From: Rodentolepis nana
Taxonomy: Eukaryota; Platyhelminthes; Cestoda; Cyclophyllidea; Hymenolepididae
Reading direction: 5' to 3'
Assembly: GCA_900617975.1 (NCBI GenBank)
Contig: UZAE01001790.1
Coordinates: 1-11,499, forward strand
DNA: 11,499 nt
This document shows, piece after piece, positions 1 through 9,037 of the stretch (positions are counted from its first letter, which is position 1; each line of letters opens with the position of its first letter). Below the pieces are notes generated by a model. It was not told the DNA's origin. It did not search any database and saw only the letters and a list, made by a program, of their open reading frames with translations. A program made the position numbers and the translations under genes.

Positions 1-33
1 TTGACTAGTTGACCGAATTGAGGGAGTTTCATG

Positions 34-49
34 CAGTTAAAATAAAGTT
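34..49. repeat. Left target-site duplication of SINE copy A
   Basis: CAGTTAAAATAAAGTT, repeated exactly at 338-353 just after the element. The first C could belong to the element, which would make the duplication 15 bp. A perfect match suggests a fairly recent insertion. Confidence 0.85.
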
Positions 50-337
50 TATTTATTTATTTCAAATGGCAGGCATTTTGATAGTTATCATTAGCCCTTT
101 AGTTGACTTCGGGCTTCACAGAAGGGAGGAACATTAAAGTGAGAAAAATTCGACCGGGGAAAAGAAGAACGATTCACAGGTGTAAAAGAGACAGACAGAC
201 ACAAAGGCAGAGAAAAGGCTAAATGAGTCGAATATGACATACAGTGGGGTCATGGTAGTTTGAAGTGAGAAGTCAACTGCCATATGAGTATACGTTGCCC
301 AGGGTGCACCACGTGGAGGTAAGTCTATCGCGCACCC
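50..337 (-). mobile_element. SINE-type retroposon, copy A (about 288 bp)
   Basis: Copy of the dispersed repeat that occurs six times in the window. On the + strand it begins with the T-rich tail (TTTATTTATTT) followed by CAAATGGCAGGC and ends with CTATCGCGCACCCC, so its sense strand is minus: a GGGGTGCGCGAT 5' head and an AAATAAAT-type 3' tail. It is flanked by a perfect 16 bp duplication, CAGTTAAAATAAAGTT, at 34-49 and 338-353. A tail at one end and a long direct duplication are the marks of target-primed reverse transcription, not of a DNA transposon. Compared with copies B and E it lacks about 25 bp after CAACTGCC. No protein is encoded, so it is non-autonomous. It probably lies in an upstream intron of the gene that ends at 9547. 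Confidence 0.85.
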
Positions 338-353
338 CAGTTAAAATAAAGTT
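338..353. repeat. Right target-site duplication of SINE copy A
   Basis: Exact second copy of CAGTTAAAATAAAGTT. It starts immediately after the terminal CACCCC of the element. Confidence 0.85.
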
Positions 354-1153
354 GTCTCATTCAATTAACACATTGTCAAACTATGCCACTTCATATTGGC
401 ATTACTTAACCCAAGGAAAAGAATAATTTTTCTCTAAATGATGCGAAATTATTAGTATTTCTGCAGAACTTGGACCAGATGGTAAAACACGCAATTCCCT
501 GCAAATATGGGCAAACGCAGACCACTAAAAGGTAAAAAAATTAAATTAAGTAATACCTATAGTTTCGTGTATTCAATGGCCTTTTTCCTCTTTAAGCCAC
601 ATTTTAAGAGTACATTTCTTTGACGTGACGGTTCTCGTAAATCTGTCAGCATCGTTGCAGAATATTTTTGGTTTTTTTTTCAAAAAAAGGATATTCTGCT
701 ATTGATTTAACCTGGTCAAGCATAAAAATCTGCATAGAGCCTAAACACACACACACGCGCACACATTTCCAACATGAGGTCATCTTTTAATTACTCTCCT
801 GTTGATTTTATGTTTTGAAAGACCACTGCGATTATGTGCGGGTGCTCCCCGAAGATTGGAATGACCTTGCAAAATACGCAAATACTTTTGGGCAGGATTT
901 GCCCTAACAATTCTGTTCCAAGTAATGGAGAGAGGGTGGGGGTGGAAGAGAGTTGAGTGAACAGAAATCGTATTTTTGACTAAAATTAGACGGTTTACAC
1001 TTTGAGGGATGAGTTGGCTAAAACAAAACTGAATTCTCCGAAAGCAAGTATATTATGTAAAGGAACAAATAGAGCAACTATTTTTTTCGCATAAAACGAT
1101 ATATAGAGACTGCACAAGTTTTTTGTGCATTCTATTCATGATTGGACACGTTG
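354..1153. other. Non-coding AT-rich stretch, probably intron
   Basis: No supported exon. The one splice-like candidate (3' splice site at 466, 5' splice site at 532) gives a 65 nt segment whose reading frame cannot join the 2471 exon without meeting the TAA at 526-528. The stretch contains an AC microsatellite (745-765) and some T runs. Nothing else was recognised. Confidence 0.5.
745..765. repeat. (AC)n microsatellite, interrupted
   Basis: Run of AC dinucleotides with a CGCG interruption near 756-760. Short, and without visible relation to any gene signal. Confidence 0.85.
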
Positions 1154-1473
1154 TTTATTTATATGCTTATTTCGAATGGCAGGCGTTTTGATAGTTATCA
1201 TTAGCCACTAGGTGACATCGAGCTTCACGGAGTTAGGAGCAACAAAGTGGAGAGGGGGAATAGAAGAGCGATTCACAGAAGTAAAAGAGACAGAAATAAT
1301 GATAGAGAAAAAGGTGCGGTAAGTTGAGTACTGTGAAAGTAGTCGAATATGGCATACAGCTGGGTCATGATAGTTTGAAGTCAGTAATCAACTGCCGGCT
1401 TATAGACTTATTTGCCTTTTGAGTATACGTTGCCCAGAGTGCACCACGTGGAGGTTAGCCTATCGAACACCCC
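1154..1473 (-). mobile_element. SINE-type retroposon, copy B (about 320 bp)
   Basis: Begins with the T-rich tail TTTATTTATATGC, then GAATGGCAGGCG, and ends with CTATCGAACACCCC, so the sense strand is minus. It keeps the middle part missing from copy A (after CAACTGCCGGC) and the head block GTGCACCACGTGG, with one change next to it (CCCAGAGTG where other copies have CCCAGGGTG). Flanks TTGGACACGTTG (1142-1153) and TTGAACGTACTG (1474-1485) agree only partly, so the target duplication is decayed or absent. The splice-donor-like sequence in the antisense head is damaged here (GAGGTTAGCC). Confidence 0.8.
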
Positions 1474-1924
1474 TTGAACGTACTGTATAGCGGGTAAATA
1501 GCAACTATTAATTGACCTGGTTTTCAAAAGGCCTGGAATTCAACCTTCATTGATATTGGTGGCACTCCGGTAGGTGTTATTTGATTGGAATTTAGTCAGG
1601 TACTTTATTAATTTTGCCCAACCACGCGTTTCAACACTGTCATACTCTCAGGAGCTTTCGGCCATCTGATATGTTGGTGCTCGACTCAGTTTTACTAAAA
1701 TACCCCCCTTTTAATTAACTCATTTTCGTTCAAGTAGCGTACAGAATACAGTAGTCCATATTGAATCAGGATACCAGGAGTTTAGTAGAGAGGAGAAACT
1801 AGTTATGATACAACTAAATGTATAAACGGGAAACGGAATGGAGATCGAAGCATCAATGGTGTTTGTGGAGTAAGTTGGCAAAACATGGCTCAAATTAAAA
1901 ACAGAGAGATAAGTTTAGTCATTG
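1474..1924. other. Non-coding spacer between two SINE copies
   Basis: AT-rich sequence without supported coding or RNA features. It separates copies B and C, which lie in opposite orientations. The last 14 bases (1911-1924) are the left target duplication of copy C. Confidence 0.5.
1911..1924. repeat. Left target-site duplication of SINE copy C
   Basis: AAGTTTAGTCATTG, matching AAGTTATGTCATTG at 2223-2236 at 12 of 14 positions. It lies directly before the GGGGTGTGCGAT head of the element. Confidence 0.75.
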
Positions 1925-2222
1925 GGGGTGTGCGATAGACTTAGCTCCACGTGGTGCACCCTGGGCAACGTATACTCATACGGCGAAAAAGTCTATTAAC
2001 CGGCAATTGACTTCAAACTACCATGACCTCGCTGTATGTCATATTTGACTACTTCCACATTACTCGCCTCACCTTTTTTATACCTTTGTGTCTGTCTCTT
2101 TATTCCACCCCCCCTCGACTTTTTTTCACTCTGATGTTCCTTCCCCTCTGTGGAGCCTGAAGTCCACTAAAGGGCTAATGATAACTATCTAAACGCCTGC
2201 CATTTGATATAAATAACTAAAT
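1925..2222 (+). mobile_element. SINE-type retroposon, copy C (about 298 bp)
   Basis: Sense-strand copy. It starts GGGGTGTGCGATAGACTT, carries CCACGTGGTGCACC and GGGCAACGTATACTCAT, then the middle part with TGTGTCTGTCTC, a C7 run (2108-2114), GGGCTAATGATAACTATC, and ends in an A-rich tail (GATATAAATAACTAAAT). A 14 bp target duplication with two mismatches flanks it. It faces copy B in inverted orientation about 450 bp away, so a transcript through both could fold into a long hairpin. Confidence 0.85.
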
Positions 2223-2236
2223 AAGTTATGTCATTG
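2223..2236. repeat. Right target-site duplication of SINE copy C
   Basis: AAGTTATGTCATTG, the partner of 1911-1924, directly after the A-rich tail. Confidence 0.75.
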
Positions 2237-2470
2237 GTGATCGTTAATGTAAAACGATTATCTCCGAAAGACTTGGGAATACGCACATGTATAGAAAGGC
2301 GATTCAAGGGGTATTTAAAAAGAATAAATCGAAAAATATTTGTCGGATATTGGTGTACCAAATCACATTCTAAGTGCTTTTTTTAAACTTACATTCCGAT
2401 CAAGGAAAATATTGAAAACTCCCTTGATTTATTTGCTCTAATTTTCAGCAAAGTTTGCTTCTTTTTATAG
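2237..2470 (+). other. 3' end of an upstream intron with acceptor site
   Basis: AT-rich sequence ending in the pyrimidine-rich TTTGCTTCTTTTTATAG, a good 3' splice site at 2469-2470. CTAAT at 2438-2442, about 28 bases upstream, is a plausible branch point. A second AG (ATTTTCAG, 2448) lies 22 nt upstream, but using it would add an in-frame stop. The 5' end of this intron and the exon before it are not visible in the window. Confidence 0.7.
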
Positions 2471-2731
2471 GGTGAAGTCAGCAATCCCAATGGTCTTTCG
2501 GCTCTTTCAGAGAACCAGCAAGTGGAGAAATCCACCATGTCACTCTTTATTGACGATGGACACAATTCACAAGCCACCAGCCAAACAAGTCAAGACGTCA
2601 AACCTGCAGAATCGCATTTGGAAACATTGCAGACAGAGAAGGTATTGAAGGGTATTCCCAGTACGGAGACGGCTCGTATTATCATCAGACAGCAGCACAA
2701 GCACCTTCTGCAATGCCTCCAAATAGCAACG
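2471..2731 (+). CDS. Internal coding exon of an unrecognised gene (87 codons, phase 0-0)
   Basis: The open frame starts directly after the TAG acceptor with Gly-Glu-Val-Ser and ends with Gln-Ile-Ala-Thr at a strong donor (ACG, then GTGAGT at 2732). An in-frame TAG at 2468-2470 is part of the acceptor itself, which fixes the start of the exon. Length is 261 nt, an exact multiple of three with both borders in phase 0, so skipping it would keep the frame. Codon positions look coding: first positions are purine-rich and second positions G-poor. Residues 1-48 are polar and rich in Ser, Gln, Asn and Thr, probably disordered. Residues 50-87 (ETLQTEKVLKGIP through RIIIRQQHKHLLQCLQ) look helical and amphipathic. 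I recognise no family. The GTG at 2522 is an internal valine, not a start. Confidence 0.75.
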
Positions 2732-3113
2732 GTGAGTGGAAGGTCTTCCATTTTAAAATTAGAACTGAAAGAACTATCATTGTCTCAAAACGAGCCTTTA
2801 GAACGAAGTGAATTACTTTTAGTGTTTAATAAAAGTAAATTTTTAGTAGGAAGACTGAAGTTATTCGGTTGAATGAAATGCTTCTCAATTAGCTAATTCA
2901 TATCTGGTATTATGTTTGATTGCCAATTCGAGTTTTCGCGTGTCAAATGGAAGATTTGGTGTAAACAGAATCGATGTGACTCTAATGACCACGGTCAATA
3001 AATGCATTGATATTATTGGTTAATGCTTTCAATAACCGTCCTCTTTCCCACTATCATTTAAACAAAAGCCAAAGCGCTGAACTGACTGAAAACCGTGCTT
3101 TTCAAACGATCGT

Positions 3114-3123
3114 CCCCCCCCCC
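3114..3123. repeat. C10 homopolymer followed by a cryptic acceptor
   Basis: Ten C residues followed by ATTTTCTCTAG. This looks like a 3' splice site, but all three frames after it close within about 12 codons, so no exon is proposed. Confidence 0.7.
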
Positions 3124-4082
3124 ATTTTCTCTAGGTGTCTAATTTGCCACTTATTTCCTGACGTGAAGTAGCTTAGTGCTTAGTCAGTAGCAAAAAAAAT
3201 TTTTATGACTTTGTTAGATGTTACAACAAGATAGTGCCCGCATAAAGGGTTACGAAATCCTCTTCGCTTTTAAGAATAGTCCACTTTTAAGTTTAAGGTT
3301 TTTTAAGCCTATGGGATATTAATAAAATTTGCTAAAAACGGTCACTAAAATCGATGTTTCTCACTTAACACTAGTGTGAGAAAAATATTTGTGCATTTGA
3401 AATGGTAGATATTTTGGGACCACAATTCCTATAAGTGGATTTGTTTACAAGTTTCTTCTGCCTATTACTGCCGCCAATGCTTTGTGTCCAATGTCCAAGG
3501 TTGAAATATGTCATTGTCTGAAAGTAATATAATTTATTTTTAATTCCCGCAAGACCAATTTCTCTATCCTCCCACTCTAGAAGTTTGATTTGTTTGATAA
3601 AACGATACCTAAAGCGTCTAATTTTTTCTTGCATTTGTCATAGTCTTTCATTGAAAATTCCATTGTACCCCCCAATATCAGTTTTTTTAATCGAAAACCT
3701 CTTTCATTATAGGAAATATTTGAGGGGATTTAAGGCATTGACCTCTTCTAAAGTGAGGAAAAAAGGGGAACATATCTGTCCCCATTTTTTTCGCCTTCAA
3801 TCACGAAAAATAATAAGGAGTGTATGAATTTTTCCAAGGAGATTTTGTCGTCTCCACTCCAACACTCTCAACGTTTCAGTTGCAGAGTAACCAGTATTAA
3901 TATTTTCCCTCTTAAGGAACTACATTCGCCGCATTCAATGTCTAATAAATGGGCAGGATCACGCTGTTGAAGAATTCACATTCTCACGGAAATTGTCATA
4001 TTTGATTAAATGCCTGGGAAATATCTTACAAAATTAACAGTTATAAACTTTCTAATAAGTGCTGTAGCTGGATTTATTAAAT

Positions 4083-4099
4083 TATATATATATATATAT
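4083..4099. repeat. (TA)n microsatellite
   Basis: About eight TA units, intronic. Confidence 0.85.
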
Positions 4100-4189
4100 C
4101 CTAAATTATAACTGCGACGCAAGTATTTGGAAATTGTTTTTTAAATCTACCTCACTCCAAGTTCAGCAATTAGGGTTGTTCCGAAAAAC

Positions 4190-4199
4190 GCCCTAGGGC
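4190..4199. repeat. Perfect 10 bp palindrome GCCCTAGGGC
   Basis: Perfect self-complementary decamer inside AAAAAC...TTTTG, so the symmetry extends further with one unpaired base. It may be a protein-binding site or chance. Confidence 0.4.
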
Positions 4200-4312
4200 T
4201 TTTGATTCACTGATGTCATGGAGGGGAGGAGGTGTCAATCAGGATCCAGGACGCATCAAAAGGAACCCTTCAAAATTAGACAACTAAATATGCTTGAATT
4301 CTCAATACACTC

Positions 4313-4371
4313 TCCCCCCCCCCCTCCCCCTTCCTTTTCATTCCCCCTTCTCACTTTCATTTCCCTCTAAG
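4313..4371 (+). other. Very long polypyrimidine tract ending in a 3' splice site
   Basis: Almost uninterrupted C/T for nearly 60 nt, starting with eleven C (4314-4324), then CCTCTAAG at 4364-4371 and a second AG at 4374-4375. This is a stronger acceptor by eye than the one used at 9037. It lies on the sense strand of the gene, within its large intron. Confidence 0.55.
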
Positions 4372-4497
4372 CCAGCTGTCTATCCATACGACGGCAGCTT
4401 GTCCAGGGTTAATAAACATGCCAGGAATATGGTCGTGACCTCGAAGACTCTTCCTACCAATTCCTCAAAAAACGAACTAATACTGCTTTATTACTGA
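4372..4497 (+). CDS. Possible alternative or cryptic exon in the large intron
   Basis: After the AAG at 4371, a phase 0 open frame runs 41 codons to a TGA at 4495-4497, so it would continue the 2471 exon in frame. It encodes PAVYPYDGSLSRVNKHARNM followed by VVTSKTLPTNSSKNEL and ends LILLYY. Local GC is higher than in the surrounding intron and codon positions look coding. There is no good donor before the stop and no AATAAA shortly after it. The nearest consensus donor is the GAG|GTAAGT of SINE copy D at 4772. It may be an alternative 3' exon, a poison exon or chance. Confidence 0.25.
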   Translation, partial: PAVYPYDGSLSRVNKHARNMVVTSKTLPTNSSKNELILLYY

Positions 4498-4508
4498 TAT
4501 GGGGATAT
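4496..4508. repeat. Left target-site duplication of SINE copy D
   Basis: GATATGGGGATAT, repeated exactly at 4793-4805. Confidence 0.85.
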
Positions 4509-4792
4509 TTATTTATTTCAAATGGCAGGCGTTTTAATAGTTATCATTAGCCCTTTACCTGACTTCGGATTTCAAAGAGAGATGGAGGAACATCAAAGTG
4601 GTAAAACAGTCGAGAGTTGGGACAGAATAATGATTCACAGATGTAAAAGAGACAGACAGACACAAAAGGAAAGAAAAGGTAAGATGAGTACTGTAAAGTG
4701 GTCGAATATAACATACAGTGAGGTCGTGGTAGTTTGAAGTTAGAAGTCAACTACCGGTTGATAGATGTAGAGGTAAGTCTATCGCACACCTC
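4509..4792 (-). mobile_element. SINE-type retroposon, copy D, intronic (about 284 bp)
   Basis: Starts with the T-rich tail, then CAAATGGCAGGCG, and ends CTATCGCACACCTC; sense strand is minus, antisense to the host gene. A perfect 13 bp duplication (GATATGGGGATAT) flanks it. It differs from the other complete copies by an internal deletion: the conserved block with the two palindromes and the GTATACGTTGCCCAG stretch are missing between CAACTACCGG and GAGGTAAGTC. The terminal 20 bases are kept, so the 5' splice-site-like GAG|GTAAGT at 4770-4778 is intact on the gene's sense strand. Confidence 0.85.
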
Positions 4793-4805
4793 GATATGGG
4801 GATAT
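4793..4805. repeat. Right target-site duplication of SINE copy D
   Basis: Exact second copy of GATATGGGGATAT directly after the element. Confidence 0.85.
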
Positions 4806-5432
4806 AGTGAGATAAGTGGTATAGGAATGCTTGAAACAGCATATAGTCGTCTAGTTGCATGCATTAGACCAGGCACTAACACATCCCCAAGTAAGGCTTG
4901 AAAGGAAATGATTCTAGATTGTACCACATTTTAGTTCCTATTTAAAAGTGCACTAGAGTAGAAACTTTGTGAGCCCATAAAAGGGAAATATTCCCCTGTA
5001 AGCAATGACACCCTGAACAAAAAAGAGGGTAAATGGAATCATTGATGTGAAACAGTAGAGTGATCTCCATAAATAGAACTTGCTGAATTAGTGCTGCTGC
5101 AAGTTGTATGACCAACAAGCGATTGACATGCATTTTTCATAAATGCATTGTAAATTGACAGAGTGAATTAGGACTTAATTAGAACAAAAATGTGGTAAAT
5201 GTAATGGAATACCAGTGCTTGAACACAAAATTCAAGGGAATAGGTGGACGGAAGCAAAAGTAGGCTCCATGCAATTTGCTTGCTTGGAAGTTACCTCATC
5301 ATCTAGATCGGCTACTTTCACAGTATTTCAGCGACTAAATAGCCGGTGAGACTTTTAGCAAATAAATCAATCTAATTAATCATGGCGTTCTCGTATATGC
5401 TTTGTTCTGTTTCTCTGTGTCCATATCCACAG
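4806..5432. other. Intronic AT-rich stretch without recognised features
   Basis: No exon, repeat or RNA gene could be supported on either strand. Its right end is pyrimidine-rich (GTTCTGTTTCTCTGTGTCC) and ends in the ATCCACAG acceptor of the segment that starts at 5433. Confidence 0.45.
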
Positions 5433-5533
5433 GCTCTACTCACTCTCTTAGTGCATTCGTTATTTCAACAGGAAATAGTTCAATTCTTTGATCTACCAGT
5501 GATCCGTGTGTTTTTACAACCTTTTCCACATTG
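5433..5533 (+). CDS. Possible internal exon, 101 nt
   Basis: A convincing acceptor (pyrimidine-rich tract plus CCACAG) is followed by a phase 0 frame of 33 codons, starting ALLTLLVHSLFQQEIVQFFD and continuing LPVIRVFLQPFPH, up to a good donor, TTG|GTGAGA. The peptide looks like an amphipathic helix pair and would follow the helical end of the 2471 exon in frame. Against it, 101 nt is not a multiple of three. Splicing it straight to 9038 would run into the TAG at 9057-9059. It therefore needs another, unseen exon, or is a frame-breaking alternative exon, or chance in T-rich DNA. Confidence 0.25.
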
Positions 5534-8500
5534 GTGAGACTTCGAAGGTCACAACGACATCAAGGGTGTCACGACGATTAAGAAGTCAGAACCTTATTCA
5601 GGTTCATTGCTCCAATTAAGTTGATGCATTAAGTATAGATCTAGTATTAGAGCACACCATTGCCCATACCATCCTCCCTTACCTGATCTAAACTGATTGT
5701 CTGTTAAAAACCTCAACGATTCAGACATGACCTTACTCCTCTAATAAAGGATTTCTGTTATTTTTGGAGATCAAAGGTGCACTTGCAATTTTTAAAATAT
5801 TGATAGCATTTCAATTTCTTGTTAAAACCTTTAAATTGCGAATCATTGATACGATGGAAGGATTTACCAAACCAATTTAGAATTTCCAAAATCCTCGAAA
5901 TGAGGTCAAATGTTTGCTAAAAGAAAAGAAACAAACGGATCTAAAATTCCCCTTATTCTGATTTAATAAGAGATTTAAGATTTAATAAAAAATATATATT
6001 TGTAAAGTAAAGGGATAGTCGTGAAACGAGGTCAATGGGAGATTAAAATAGATCTAATTTATTAGTGTGGTTACCTTAGAGATCCTACCAAATTAGGCTA
6101 GAAAACTCCCCATAGAATCATTAACCATCAATGGGCTAACCAATAACAAGACTAAGCTTAGAGGCAAGTTGGCCCACGAGTACATTGGAAATAAAAGCTT
6201 GCACTGGGTGGAGGAACATGAAGAGGAATTGAGTGAAAAGACTAGGACGTCGCTATATTGAGCAAGGAAAACCCACTTCGCAAATCACAGATGAAATGGG
6301 ATATGATAAGGCCGTATTTTAGGTTATTATCAAGCGACTTTCAATCAAAACAATGGTAGAAATAATCATCTCTCATAAAATGTAGATGGAGAAGAGAGAA
6401 CATGCTTTTATCAATGGCATTTATGTCCTATAACCAGAGAGAATTTTACACGACTAAATTTGTAGTTTACATCTCATTAAGTTAAAGAAGAGAATCAAAT
6501 TTTTTTTGAAGCTATCTTCCAAATCTTTTCGAAAGAAATTGTACCAGATGCTATTGTCCAAGAGGGAGGATTGACATTTGATTGCATTTCTGTCCTAGTA
6601 TTTCTAGAAATCAGTTCATATTCATCCAATGTCAGGAGAAACCGACTGGCATGTGCATTAGTATAATCCGAAATTACATTGATTAATAATTACTTTAATA
6701 ATTAATATGAAACAGTGACAAGCAGTTGTCAACTAAGGCGTGCGTTTGATTCCTTCTTATTTTCTTACAATATTTGTTTTGCTATAATATAAAGGCTGGG
6801 CTTATTCAATTATGTTATTTTGAGGCAATTTTATGATTACCAAACACTGTAATAACTTCGTCAATGATTATTATTCAATAGCCACCAAATAACGCGCGTC
6901 GTAAATGGCTAAACTCATTTGACAAAAGTGGGATTCATTTGCTAGAAGCATCATTCTAGACACATTTTGCGATAGATAGATTTCAACTCGACTTAGTATT
7001 TGGAATGATAGCGATGGAATTGAAAAAAAATATAATCATCAGTTAGTGCCTATATCTCAACTCTATCCTGTTGAAACTACAGGCTGCTGAATATAGTCTA
7101 GGAACCGTTTTCCTTCACAATCAATTGGATGAATAACTGAATTGAATATGGCACTCATCGAATAGGCCCCAAACAATGTAGACAAGCATTGGAAATGATC
7201 ATTGGGGTGAATTATGACATTTGAATGCTAGAACATAACTTACTCATTTAGTGCATATCAGATAACCAAAATGCATGCAATCAAATGATATGAGATCCAC
7301 AAGCGTTTAATTAAAATCGTATTTTCAGACACAGCACTTGCTCTTTAATTTGGAATGCCTTTGCCTGACAAAGAAGGCTTGCTCTGGGGAAGAAAGGATG
7401 CTCTAATTTAATTCCCATTAAAATTAATTCAACTGAGCGTGATGTGAAGGAATCCCATCCGTTCCATCTTCTATGGGTTAATTATTAGCCTTCTAATAAC
7501 AGGACGAAATGAAACTAATCTCGATTTCAGAAAAGACTAAAATGTGCGTTGATATTGTAGCGAGTAATGAAATTTTGGCCTCTACTGGCCACAATGCTAC
7601 CATGGCAATAAAGAGGTGACTGACACAGTTAAATATTTCAAATTTCATGCTTTGAAATTGCTCTTCCACTGACATTAACCGGTTTATCGATTTGGGGATC
7701 AACAATGGCTAACTGTAGTTCCTTAGAACTCGGGCACCTCTTAAACTCTCTTTCACCAACCGTCAAATCTTATTAGAACACCAATAAAGCAGTCTAGAAT
7801 TGTTTCAATCTCCCCTATTTGATCTTATTATAGTATTTTTTAATCTTCCAAATATAAAAAACTTTGCCCTTGATAACATTGCTACTTATTGTCATTCGAT
7901 CCAAAAATGAGAACCTGGGTACATGAGTGAGCAGCTACCGGAAGCATAGGTCCTACTTGGAGAACACGGTTCTGCAATCTTTCATATGCAACCAATGGTT
8001 GAGTAAATATCAAAATCGTTTAAAGGTGATAATTACGCTGAATGTGAAAAATGAGGACAAATTTGAAATTTTATACAAGGAATAGATGACTATTAATTAT
8101 TTGTCACTATGATCTATTTAGTTCTAATTTGGATGTTGTTTTTTTTCTCAACAAGATAAAATCTCCAACAGAATACGAACTATTATATTTTTCCATAAGA
8201 AACAACGCATAATTCATTCATGTATTCACCACTTCTTTAAGTCCAGATATGTACCTTTTTGTGCATGTGTCCTAAAAGATATAGAACTTGTGGGTAACTG
8301 TGGTGAATTTAGATCCCATGCAAATTCCACTTTTCAGCCACCGTAGGCCAAATTCCAAACCTAGGCAGGCAGGAAGGAGTTTACTGACAGCTGTCCATTA
8401 CACCTATTGATAGAAATTAAAACACTATTGAATTCTCTAGCATTTATTCAATCCACAACTTATTGGCAAATTACAAATTATTGCTACTTTGATTATTCCC

Positions 8501-9037
8501 CATGTATTTTAAAGTGGATACCTGAACAATCATTAACCACATGTCCCATTAACTTCCATCTTCCCTCCTTGCATAATAAGCTTTGCCACATTTTCCGCCC
8601 ATAGGTGGCAATTATTCTTTTTGTGCACAATATCTGCAATTATTTGATAATTAATAATGGCATTAATTAGCTGGTCATAAATTAGCCAATCAGAGGGGGA
8701 GAATTCATTTAAACTTTAATTTGTAACGACAAAAGTAGCGAGTTAAATAGTCGGCATGAGTAATTTAACGTATTACCAATAGTTTGAAATTAAAAAAATT
8801 TATAAGTGACACCAACCATTGTTTTTAGTGCATAATGTGCATTCGGAACTTATATAATTTTATTAAAGTTTAACCTATCACCTAAAAACGGATAATAGTA
8901 GGCTTCATGATATAAAAAATACTGATGAAACTTTTATGTCATTCAATACAATATTTCCCATAAGTTTCTTTTTCAATCCAATTTTTTCCAATGAGTACTG
9001 AGCATTCATTGAGACAGCAATATTTTCTTTTATTTAG
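5534..9037. other. Long intronic AT-rich stretch, no supported exon
   Basis: Several acceptor-like AGs occur (for example near 7330, 7102 and 8338), each followed by short open frames of about 17-25 codons, but none has a matching donor in a usable phase. No SINE copy, tRNA or long repeat was found. The right end carries TATTTTCTTTTATTTAG, the acceptor of the terminal exon. Confidence 0.5.

Larger units (their letters stand above)
2732..9037 (+). other. Intron of 6306 bp between the two supported exons
   Basis: Begins GTGAGT and ends TTTTATTTAG. Both borders are phase 0, so the flanking open frames join without a shift. It contains SINE copy D, two C runs, a TA microsatellite, a very long polypyrimidine tract ending at 4371 and two exon-like segments listed separately (4372-4497 and 5433-5533). 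If either of those is a real exon, this interval is two or more introns. Confidence 0.65.

Noticed and set aside
467..531. 65 nt exon-like segment (TTTCTGCAG acceptor, AAAAG|GTAAAA donor) encoding NLDQMVKHAIPCKYGQTQTT
   Set aside because: The frame that would join the phase 0 exon at 2471 has a TAA at 526-528. The open frame leaves in the wrong phase, so another unseen exon would be required.
3114..3170. Acceptor-like CCCATTTTCTCTAG after the C10 run
   Set aside because: All three frames downstream close within about 12 codons and no donor follows.
3919..4040. 39-codon open frame after TTTTCCCTCTTAAG (NYIRRIQCLINGQDHAVEEF)
   Set aside because: No donor before its TAA and no poly(A) signal. 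The phase from the 2731 donor would instead meet TGA after 17 codons.
4522..4750. Open frames on both strands within SINE copy D
   Set aside because: They lie in a non-coding retroposon. The other copies do not keep the frames open and no protein family is recognisable.
7493..7705. 70-codon minus-strand frame in the large intron
   Set aside because: AT-rich, with no splice sites, promoter or recognisable motif. Frames of this length are expected by chance in 11 kb of six-frame sequence.
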